A stretch of 64,000 nucleotides of DNA, taken from positions 7,523,644 to 7,587,643 of the forward strand of contig JAYESD010000007.1 in the NCBI GenBank assembly GCA_036927565.1, written 5' to 3'. The stretch is from Tuctoria greenei. Its lineage: Eukaryota; Streptophyta; Magnoliopsida; Poales; Poaceae. Shown piece after piece: positions 9,840-18,249 of this stretch (position 1 is the stretch's first letter; each line of letters starts with the position of its first letter). Position numbers and translations under genes: made by a program. Under the pieces are notes generated by a model. It was not told the origin of the DNA. It saw nothing but the letters and a program-made list of their open reading frames with translations, and did not search any database.

Positions 9840-10465
9840 TGTAAGGATCGAAATGACCAAGAGGGGGGGGTGAATTGGGCTTTCTTTCAAATTTTAAAGC
9901 AATTAAGATTAACAACCTAAAGCCCAATTCCCTATGCAATTAAACTATGCAATCAATATAAATTAAAGTTGCGGAATGAAGATTGCATAAGAGTAAAAAG
10001 GGAGAGAGATGCAAACGCTCAAGGGACACGGAGTTTATCCCGTGGTTCGGTAAGATCACAAGGATCTTCCTACATCCACGTTGTGGCACCCACCGAAGGG
10101 TTTTGCCACTCCCAAGTCATCGAGACAAGGGGCTTCTTCACTATTCTTCTCCGTTCGCCAACCTCGACAAGGTGGAGCTCAAGCCTTGTACACTTTGGGA
10201 TCCTCCGGGCTTCCACAATCCTCTTGGCAAGCTCCGGAAGTCACACACACCAAGGGACACTCCCCTAGGGCTCTCACTACACTAGAGACTCCAATCACCA
10301 AGAGTGGAGGCATCCAAGCACTATCTCTAGCTAGTTCTAGCCTATCTCTTGGTGTACAAATGATGAGCAAATGATGTGAAAGTGGTAGCTCTATTGCTTG
10401 AATGCTCTAGGATGTGTAGAGTATGTCTGGGCTTCAAGTCTTTTCGATTTGACAGGTTGAAGGGG

Positions 10466-10473
10466 TATAAATA
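10466..10473 (-). promoter_or_regulatory. Copia-1 LTR TATA box
   Basis: The minus strand reads CTATTTATACCCC; the plus strand reads GTATAAATAG. It lies downstream, in element sense, of the CCGATG hairpin array and before the R/U5 region. The same core, CTATTTAAACCC, occurs before the internal ORF at 14021-14030. Because the motif is nearly symmetrical, direction is inferred from element orientation. Confidence 0.65.
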
Positions 10474-10527
10474 GCCAGCCTCCACGAGATAGCCGTTGGA
10501 AAAGTAGGCTGACATCACTTCTCTGCG

Positions 10528-10905
10528 AACACCGGATGATCCGATGTCTCCCCTTCAGTTAACATCGGTCAAAGCCAAATTAGCTGATGTCACTGTGTCA
10601 GATATGACCGTTGTTAGACCGATGTTGATCTGTCTTCTCATCGGATGATCCGGTGGCTCTTCCTCCAGAATTTTGCTTGATCTTGAGGCTCACTGGAGTG
10701 ATCGACCGATGTGTGTAAGTCTGCACATCGGATGATCCAGTGCTTCACTTGGTCCAATGGTATTGCAATCTGTGATGATGGACCGATGTCACTGAGCCAC
10801 TCACATCGGATGATCCGGTGAGTGTATTTGTCTGAGGTCTTCTTCTTCAGTTGAACCAACTCGACCGATGTGTGTCAACTCAAAGACCATCGGATGATCC
10901 GGTGT
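10528..10905 (-). promoter_or_regulatory. U3 hairpin/enhancer-like array (CCGATG...CATCGG), five units
   Basis: Five units of CCGATG, 14-17 nt, CATCGG start at 10541, 10619, 10706, 10783 and 10865, a pitch of about 77-87 bp. Four are followed by ATGATCCGG/ATGATCCAG; the first is preceded by CACCGGATGAT. Unit 3 has an 8-bp stem (CCGATGTG/CACATCGG). The other LTR carries the same array at about 21124-21500. The position just upstream of the TATA box suggests transcription control. Confidence 0.75.
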
Positions 10906-11216
10906 GTTCAACTTGTTGACTTCGAGTTGTTTTGAGTTGTTCTTTTGGAATTTGAACTTGTGACCTCTTTGACACTTGTTTGAAATGTTGTTTTGATTGT
11001 CTTCAAGCATTGAGTGATATCAAGTTAGAGCTTTCACTTCTTGTCTTCATATGATTTGATTTGATCTCATTCGTTGATTTTATATGGGTCTCCAATGTAA
11101 TTTTGATTTCATTTGATTGAGTGTTATTGAGACCTTGCATTCACAAATTCATTAGTAATATCGAATGGTTGTCATTAATCACCGAAACCGTACCTCATGG
11201 GGCCTAGATGCTTTCA

Positions 11217-11567
11217 ATCTCCCCCTTTTTGGTGATTGATGACAACACAATAATTTAAAGCGCAATAATAATGAATTTGATGATAATACTCAAGTATATA
11301 TTCAATGAATACAGCATAGGACACATTAAGCTTGTAAAACGCAAAAGAAATTTGTGGTGCGAAAAGCTCAATTGATTAAAATCATAAGCAAATGAGACAA
11401 GTGAAAGAGTGCTTAATTAAAATTACAAAAGAGTACTCAAGCATGAATACAAAGGATAAGCACACACACACACTCCCCCTACACTCCCCCTGAGACTACC
11501 ACTCCCCCTGACTCTTCTACATCTTCTCCCCCTTTGGCATCAAGACACCAAAAAGGGATCAGAACGC
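11217..11567 (-). other. Copia-1 3' spacer with repeated polypurine tracts
   Basis: On the element's sense strand GGGGGAG-type runs occur at the LTR border (11217-11226) and again four times between about 11475 and 11535. No ORF is visible. The cluster could supply extra plus-strand priming sites. Confidence 0.6.
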
Positions 11568-13634
11568 CTATAGACCCTGAGAGCTGGGCGTGAGGACGAA
11601 CTGAGAACCGTCGCAGTCGTCGGAGCTGGTGTCGCCGGTCGTAGGAGCTGCCGGGGCGGTGGGAGCTGGAGGGTCCGCTGCCGGTGCTGGAGGAGAGGAA
11701 GCGGGTACTGGAGGAGCCGGTGGAGCTGGAGGAAGTGGAGCGCTCACCACGGACGCCGGCGTCTGAGCAACACCTGGAGCCAGTCCCAGTCCAGGCTGCT
11801 GTGGAGGAAGGGCGATCCCGGTCTGAGTGTAAAGGTTGGTGATCAACCCTAGGATCCCCATCATGGCCTGCTGGGTCTGCTGCTGCTGGTCGAGGGTACG
11901 GCGGTGCATCTGATCTACCAGGTTGGTGAACCGGTCCGTATCCTCTCGCCTCTGACGGGCGATCTCCAGCTGGAGCTCCTGCTGCTGCCGCTGCAGCTGT
12001 GCCAGGTGAGCAGCCTGCTCTGCCCTGGCCTGCTCAGCAGCGAGCCTGTCCTGACGCTGCTGCTCGATCATCTGCTGGAGGAGCGACGTCAGCTCAGACG
12101 GCTGCGTCACTTGCGCCTCGGACACAGGAGGTGGTGTCGGTGGCGGAGCAGCTGATCCTCCTGCCTCGGCGTCGTGCTGCCTCGGTGAAGGTGGAGGGGG
12201 AGGGAAGTACTCCTCGACACTGTCGTCGGTGTCGCTCTCAGACCAGATGTGCTGCAGGTCCTCCCCCTGAGCCTCAGCCTCAGCAAGCCTCTCGTCCTCC
12301 CGCTCTAGGTCGGACCAGTCTTCCTCTGACAGACGGGCCCGGACCTGGCGCTCAACTGGACGACCAAGGCGACGGTCTCCAGGAGCAGAGGCACGATAGT
12401 GACTAAAGCGAGTCACACTCTCGTCAGCTAGCCGGGCTTGTGCTGTATGTCCCTCAAGCACCACCATAGAGCAAATGTAACTGATCCAGTGCCCGTAGAC
12501 CATCTGCCTCATCATTCCAATCCCATCCGTGATTACGTCTTCCATCTCGCATAGGAGTATGTCCACGATATCGAAATCCATCCCGTTCATTATGTAGAAT
12601 AGGAGGGTCTGCTGCAGGCTCGTGAACCCCTCCAAGTAACCTGACCTCGGCAGGAGCGTGTGGCGCAAGGCGAGGTGCACAATATGCGCAGCTGGGGTCA
12701 GGAGAGCTGGAACTCTCGGCTGGTCTGGAGAGAACGAGGGGCCAAACAAAGAGCGGATCTCGTCCAGCTGTGGTGCTACCCCTCCAGTAAGTGGCCTCCT
12801 TGGTGGATCTGCCTGCCCATAGACCTTCTCGTGTACGCTGGTGTCGTGCAGGTCCAAACCAAGAATATGCCCCAAAGTCTGCCTCGAGAGGTGGTAGTGC
12901 TGACCATTGAACATGAAGGCAATCGACCTCCTGCCCTCTGAGATGTACAGGGTCGCGTAGAAGACACGGACCCACTCTTCCACATACGCACTTCTCTCAT
13001 AATCCAGTAGCTCCACCAAGCCTCTGTATCTCTCAAAGAAAGGACGGACCTCAGTCTCCGCTGCCACTGCAAGCTGCCTCCAGTCCAAGTGGTTGTGCTG
13101 AAAAAGCTTGTGCCCCCGGCGCTTGTAGGTCTCATAGAGAGACGCCTGGGTGACAGTCCAGAAGCGACTGTCCACAAGAAGCTCTCGGGGCTGTGGGAAC
13201 CACTCCTCAAGCAGTACACTCCATCTGAGCTTCCGGAGTTGCTTAGCCTTCATCTTTCGGTAGTCCACAAGACGGACTCCTTCACCGACCCGGACGGCCG
13301 TGTCCATCTCATCGATGGCCCTCTCAGCCTCCCTGTCCTCACGACGGTCGGCAGCCGTCGGTCTCGGACGAGGAGCAGCCTCGGTGTGACCTCCTCGAGT
13401 CCGGGCTGAGCGCCGGCGGACGAGAGGCTCAACTGGCTCCTCCTCGGCGTCGGAGTCGTCGATCACGGGAGGCTGCCTAGCCTCGCGGATCCTCAGGGAT
13501 CCCCCACGGCCGCGCTCACGCTCCTCGGCGGCGCGAGCGACCATTAGAGCCTGCTTCTCATCCTTCGATAGTTTGCGCTTCTTCGCGGCGGGCTCCGCGA
13601 TTGCCTTGCCCTTTCCTTTGCGATCACGACCCAT
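11568..13634 (-). CDS. Copia-1 extra ORF, intact 688 aa (putative plant transposon domain)
   Basis: This uninterrupted ORF lies between pol and the 3' LTR on the same strand as pol. The N-terminus is basic (AAKKRKLSKDEK, NLS-like), followed by an acidic and Arg-rich stretch. A folded region at about residues 140-420 (WVRVFYATLYISEGRRSIAF, LSRQTLGHILGLDL) resembles the putative plant transposon protein family (Transposase_32-like). Then come an acidic segment, a glutamine-rich coiled coil at about 520-600 (IEQQRQDRLAAEQARAEQ) and a Pro/Ala-rich tail. I see no signal peptide or membrane span, so it does not look like an envelope protein even though it occupies the env-like position. The start at 13634 follows a GC-rich leader with its own TATA-like site. 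Function unknown; binding of nucleic acid or Gag is only a guess. Confidence 0.85.
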   Translation of the reverse strand: MGRDRKGKGKAIAEPAAKKRKLSKDEKQALMVARAAEERERGRGGSLRIREARQPPVIDDSDAEEEPVEPLVRRRSARTRGGHTEAAPRPRPTAADRREDREAERAIDEMDTAVRVGEGVRLVDYRKMKAKQLRKLRWSVLLEEWFPQPRELLVDSRFWTVTQASLYETYKRRGHKLFQHNHLDWRQLAVAAETEVRPFFERYRGLVELLDYERSAYVEEWVRVFYATLYISEGRRSIAFMFNGQHYHLSRQTLGHILGLDLHDTSVHEKVYGQADPPRRPLTGGVAPQLDEIRSLFGPSFSPDQPRVPALLTPAAHIVHLALRHTLLPRSGYLEGFTSLQQTLLFYIMNGMDFDIVDILLCEMEDVITDGIGMMRQMVYGHWISYICSMVVLEGHTAQARLADESVTRFSHYRASAPGDRRLGRPVERQVRARLSEEDWSDLEREDERLAEAEAQGEDLQHIWSESDTDDSVEEYFPPPPPSPRQHDAEAGGSAAPPPTPPPVSEAQVTQPSELTSLLQQMIEQQRQDRLAAEQARAEQAAHLAQLQRQQQELQLEIARQRREDTDRFTNLVDQMHRRTLDQQQQTQQAMMGILGLITNLYTQTGIALPPQQPGLGLAPGVAQTPASVVSAPLPPAPPAPPVPASSPPAPAADPPAPTAPAAPTTGDTSSDDCDGSQFVLTPSSQGL

Positions 13635-14020
13635 CTTAGCGACGATGGAGCTCGGGAAAACCTAGCGACGGGGGCCGGAGAAGACGGCGGCGAGGTTGAT
13701 GGTGGTGGAGACGGTGCGTGGAGCGGCGAGCGGCGAGGAGAGGCGGCGGTGCGTGGGCACGGGCGGCGGCGGCGCCGAGGGAGGAGGCGCGGTGCGTGGG
13801 CACGGGCGACGACGGCGCCGAGGGAGGAGGCGCGGTGCGCCGGCCCGGGCAGTGGTGGCGCGGGGGTCGCCGGCGGCGGCGGCGCGAGCAGAGGGACGGC
13901 GGCGGCGACCGGTGGACGGCGGCGGCGGCGGCGTCCGGCGGCGGCACTGCAGTGGGCGGCGGAGGTTGTGGCGATGGAACGGGAGGCGTCGGGGAGAGAG
14001 AAAGTCGGGCCGGCGTGCGG
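13635..14020 (-). other. GC-rich leader of the internal ORF with a tandem duplication
   Basis: This is very GC-rich and contains a unit of about 45 bp (GCGGTGCGTGGGCACGGGCG...) repeated about two and a half times at 13745-13855. ORFs in all frames here are Arg/Ala/Pro/Gly-rich and are composition artefacts. It resembles a CpG-rich 5' UTR of a grass gene, between TATA (14021-14030) and ATG (13634). Confidence 0.55.
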
Positions 14021-14030
14021 GTTTAAATAG
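14021..14030 (-). promoter_or_regulatory. Putative internal promoter TATA box
   Basis: The minus strand reads CTATTTAAACCC, matching the LTR's CTATTTATACCC. It is about 390 bp upstream of the 688-codon ORF and directly downstream of a CCGATG...CATCGG array like that of the LTR. A separate transcript for the ORF is inferred. Confidence 0.55.
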
Positions 14031-14059
14031 TGGACCCCAAACCCTAGCCGAAAATTCAA

Positions 14060-14409
14060 CACCGGATGGACCGATGATATGTGAAGTGAGCATCGGTCAA
14101 TTGCCACAGAAAGGATATTCAAGGAATGCTGTTGACACCGGATGGACCGACGTCTAGGGTTTTGATCATCGGTCGAATAGCACAGTAAGGGTGTTCAAAA
14201 GAGTGATGTAGACACCGGATGATCCGACGTAGGAGGAAGTAGACATCGGTTGAATTAACCACAGCTCCAGAAGAGTGAACATCGGATGGACCGATGTTTT
14301 TAGGAATGAACGCGTCGGATCATTTGAAATTCAGACAGAATTGGGATTTGAGGATTGAACACCTATTGGACCGATGAGTGATTGACATAGGCATCGGATA
14401 ATCCGATGA
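14060..14409 (-). promoter_or_regulatory. Second CCGATG...CATCGG array, five units, upstream of internal TATA
   Basis: Units begin at 14071, 14147, 14224, 14291 and 14371, a pitch of about 67-80 bp. Stems are CCGATG/CATCGG, or CCGACG and CGTCGG variants, with 14-16 nt between arms. Three units are preceded by CACCGGATGGA or CACCGGATGAT; the last ends with GATAATCCGATG. Most LTR units are the same module in reverse complement. No coding is visible here. Confidence 0.75.
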
Positions 14410-14974
14410 CAACAGAACGAAAACATCCCATATATGTCCTTTGACCGAACAAACAATCGAGGAGAAACACATGTCTTAGGACTTTTTGGGCAACCCCTTA
14501 CCCCTCAAGAAGCTAATATGCCAATAGCTTGGCTAGACCTTAACGCAAATGGAACACCAAGAAAAAATGGAGGAAAATATCCAAATAAAATGTAAGGCCC
14601 ATGCTTTGTGAGGTAGAGTATGAAGACTTCTATCTCTTTGAAGCATGATCCTCCAGGCATTAACGTACCTAACATTTTGTTCTTTCCACCTTATATGAGT
14701 TGAGATATTGCATTTCAAACAAGTCTCCTTCTCATGAGGTGGGTTCCCCTTTGTGACAATCTATCGTTATGCAATGCCAAACAAATTATAATGCAAGAGA
14801 TTAAATGAGTGCAAGTTTATATGGCAGGGATCATGCAAGGCATAAAATAAATCTATCTTGCCAAGTTTGAACCTTCCAAAGGCTTCCTCAGGGAAAACTA
14901 CTTCTAGCTTGCCCCTATCCTTTGGGAGTTAGACAAGACCTATATGATATGCATCCTTACATGAACATGGCAAC
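14410..14974. other. Copia-1 spacer between pol and internal promoter
   Basis: I see no recognisable gene, repeat or RNA in this stretch. It begins where the hairpin array ends and finishes at the pol stop codon. Confidence 0.5.
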
Positions 14975-17900
14975 TTACATGACGTTAGATGCATCTAGCA
15001 CATTTAATTCACTTCTAAGTCTAGAAAAGGTTTTCTCATCAAGTGGTTTTGTGAAGATATCCGCCAATTGTTCTTCGGATCTAACACCTTGCAAAGAGAT
15101 GTCTCCTTTAGCCTCATGATCACGCAAGAAGTGATGCCGAATATCAATGTGCTTAGTGCGGGAGTGTTGAACGGGGTTTCTAGCTATCTTAACCGCACTT
15201 TCATTGTCACAAAGGAGAGGCACACAACCAATTTTAATTCCAAAGTCCAAAAGGGTTTGTTTCATATATAGAATTTGGGCACAACATGCACCGGCCGCTA
15301 TATACTCCGCCTCCGCGGTGGACAAAGCCACGGAATTTTGCTTTTTGCTCGACCAAGATACTAGGGAACGCCCAAGTAAGTGGCACCCACCGGAGGTACT
15401 CTTGCGATCCACACGACATCCGGCAAAGTCCGAATCCGAGTATCCCAAGAGATGGAAACTAGCGTTCTTGGGGTACCACAAACCTATACTTGAGGTATGC
15501 TTGAGATACCGAAGTATCCTAAAGACCGCCTTCTTGTGCGATTCTTTAGGTGCCGCTTGAAAGCGAGCACACAAGCACACACTAAACATGATATCGGGCC
15601 TAGATGCGGTAAGATATAACAATGAGCCAATCATAGAACGATAATGAGATTGATCAATAGGTTTACCGTCCATGTCCGCGTCAAGATGGCAATTTGTCGC
15701 CATTGGAGTGCTTCTTGAGCTACAATCTCCCATCTCAAATTTCTTCAAGAGGTCCTTTGTGTACTTCTCTTGATAGATGAAGGTCCCCTCTTGAAGTTGC
15801 TTGATTTGGAATCCAAGGAAGAAGTTGAGCTCTCCAATCATTGACATCTCGAATTCCCTAGACATCATTTTGCCAAACTCATGGTTAAGAGCTTTGTTAG
15901 TTGAGCCAAAAATAATGTCATCAACGTAAATTTGACAAAGAAATAAATCTCCGTTGATGTCCTTGGTGAAGAGTGTAGTATCCACCCTCCCGATCTTGAA
16001 TCCTTGCATGACTAGGAAATCCCTTAGTCGTTCATACCACGCCCTAGGTGCTTGCTTGAGCCCGTAGAGCGCCTTGTGTAACCTATACACATGGTTAGGA
16101 TTCCTCGGATCTTCAAACCCGGGAGGTTGCTCAACATAAACAAGTTCGTTAATATAGCCATTGAGAAAGGCACTTTTAACATCCATTTGATAAAGCATTA
16201 TATTGTGATGTGAAGCAAAGGCAAGGAGTATGCGAATAGCCTCTAACCGAGCGACCGGAGCGAATGTTTCTCCAAAGTCTAGTCCTTCAACTTGTGAAAA
16301 ACCCTTGGCCACAAGTCTTGCCTTGTTGCGGACCACGACGCCATTCTCGTCTTGCTTGTTCCGGTATACCCACTTCGTACCGATGACGTTCTTGTCCTTG
16401 GGTCGCTCCTCCAATACCCAAACTTCATTGCGGGTGAAGTTGTTGAGTTCTTCTTGCATGGCCATCACCCAATTTGGATCTTGGAGTGCTTCCTCTATAT
16501 GAGTGGGTTCTACACACGAAACAAAAGAGTAGTGCTCACAAAATGAGGCGACATGGCGGGAACGAGTACTTACGCCCCTTGAAGGACTTCCAATGATTTG
16601 GTCCATTGGATGCGCCTTGGAGATGCGTCCATGCCTCATAAGTGGTTGTGAGGCACTTGGCGGTGGTGAAGCTTGTTGTTCCTCTTGTGGTTGGACTTGA
16701 TCATGGACTTCTTCTTGTTGTTGGTGTTGTGTGGCTTGTGAATCTTGCATTGGCAATGGATCATCTTTCTCTTCTTCTTTTTCATCAACTTGAGGCATCA
16801 TGGAGGTGTTGATGTTGGAACTTGATGCCCCCCCTTGATCATGGCCCTCTTCAACTTCCGGCTTGATGTCTCCAATGGTCATGTTTTTCATGGCTTCTCG
16901 TAGAGGCTCATCATCTATTTCATCATGACCAAAACTCTCCTCTTGGGAGCCATTAGTCTCATCAAACTCAACATCACAACTTTCTTCAACTAGACCGGAG
17001 GTTTGGTTGAATACTCGATATGCTTTTGAGTTTGATGCATAACCAAGAAAAATACCAACATCACATCTTCTTTCAAACTTACCGAGCCTTTTCTTGCGGT
17101 AGATGTAGCATTTGCACCCAAAGACTCTAAAGTAGGAGATGTTGGGCTTTCTCCCAATGAGGAGCTCATATGGGGTCTTTTGGAGTAGTCGATGAAGATA
17201 GACCCTATTTGCGGCATGGCACGCCGTGTTGATTGCTTCGGCCCAAAACTTCTCCGACGTGCCGTAGTCATCAAGCATTGCTCTTGCAAGAGTGATGAGG
17301 GTTTTGTTCTTCCTCTCAACAACACCGTTTTGTTGAGGAGTGTACGTGGCGGAGAATTCATGCTTCACACCTTCACGGTCACACTACTCCCCAATGTTGT
17401 AGTTCTTGAACTCGGTGCCGTTGTCACTCCGGACCTTGATGATGGGAAGTTGAAACTCCCTTTGAGCACGTTTAGCGAAGATCTTGAAGATTTCCGGAGT
17501 TTCACCCTTGTCACCTAGAAACAAGGTCCAAGCATATCTAGAATAGTCATCAACAATAACAAGACAATAGAAATTACCACCAAGACTTTGATATGTGGAT
17601 GGTCCGAAGAGGTCCATGTGGAGTAGTTCAAGCGGCTTGGAGGTTGACACCATTGTCTTCATTGGGTGGTGTGAAGCAACTTGCTTCCCGGCTTGACAAG
17701 CACTACAAAGCTTGTTCTTCTCAAACGTGACATCCTTCACGCCGGTCACCATCCCAAGCTTGAACGACTTCTTAAGCTTGCTCATCCCAATGTGAGCAAT
17801 GCGTCGATGCCATAGCCAACCCAAGCTTGTCTTAGTGAAAAGACAAGTGGTCAAGCTAGCATCCTTGTTGGAGAAGTCCACCAAATAAAGATGTCCATGC

Positions 17901-18235
17901 CGAAATCCTTTGAAGATTAGTTCTTTGCTTGATTCACTAGTTACTACAACACCATTCTTGTCAAAGGTGCACGTTAGTCCAAGATCACATAGTTGTGCAA
18001 TAGAAAGTAGATTGAAACTAAGTGACTTAACATATAGTACATTAGAAATGGACAAATCATGCGAAATAGCAATTTTACCTAAACCAATTACCTTCCCCTT
18101 TGAGTTGTCACCAAAGGTGACTTGTTCATGATTATCGGGGTTCTCTATGGTGGTGAACATACCATCATTGCCGGTCATATGTTGAGTGCACCCGCTATCG
18201 AGTACCCAATGTTTTCCTCCGGCTTTGTAGTTCAC
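14975..18235 (-). pseudogene. Copia-1 pol (PR-INT-RT-RNase H), one in-frame TAG
   Basis: Protease (LDSGCTQHMTG) opens the 18235-17384 part, followed by a GAG-pre-integrase motif (HRRIAHIGMSKL), an integrase zinc region (CSACQAGKQ) and two catalytic-Asp contexts (HMDLFGPS, RSDNGTEF). A TAG at 17384-17386 interrupts integrase in frame. The 797-codon part from 17368 continues with PQQNGVVERKN (catalytic Glu), Copia RT with QIYVDDIIFGS, and RNase H with YSDSDFAGCRVDRKS, STAEAEYIA and LCDNESAV. Catalytic residues are all present, so the TAG is the one clear lesion. The frame differs from gag, which ends at 18250. Expression of pol relative to gag is therefore not by simple read-through in this copy. 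Confidence 0.9.
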
Positions 18236-18249
18236 CTACACACATGAAG

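Larger units (their letters stand above)
9840..11216 (-). repeat. Copia-1 3' LTR
   Basis: It runs from TGTAAGGATCG at 9840 to GATGCTTTCA at 11216, 1377 bp. Immediately outside on the element's inner side is the polypurine tract, AAAAAGGGGGAGAT on the minus strand (11217-11230). CCGTGGTTCGG, a word common to plant LTR R/U5 regions, lies near 10039. Confidence 0.95.

Noticed and set aside
11568..13634. Envelope glycoprotein
   Set aside because: No signal peptide, membrane span or glycoprotein-like cysteine pattern is visible.
13544..14157. Overlapping ORFs of 80-190 codons on both strands
   Set aside because: They lie in the GC-rich leader and hairpin array of Copia-1; composition alone keeps these frames open.
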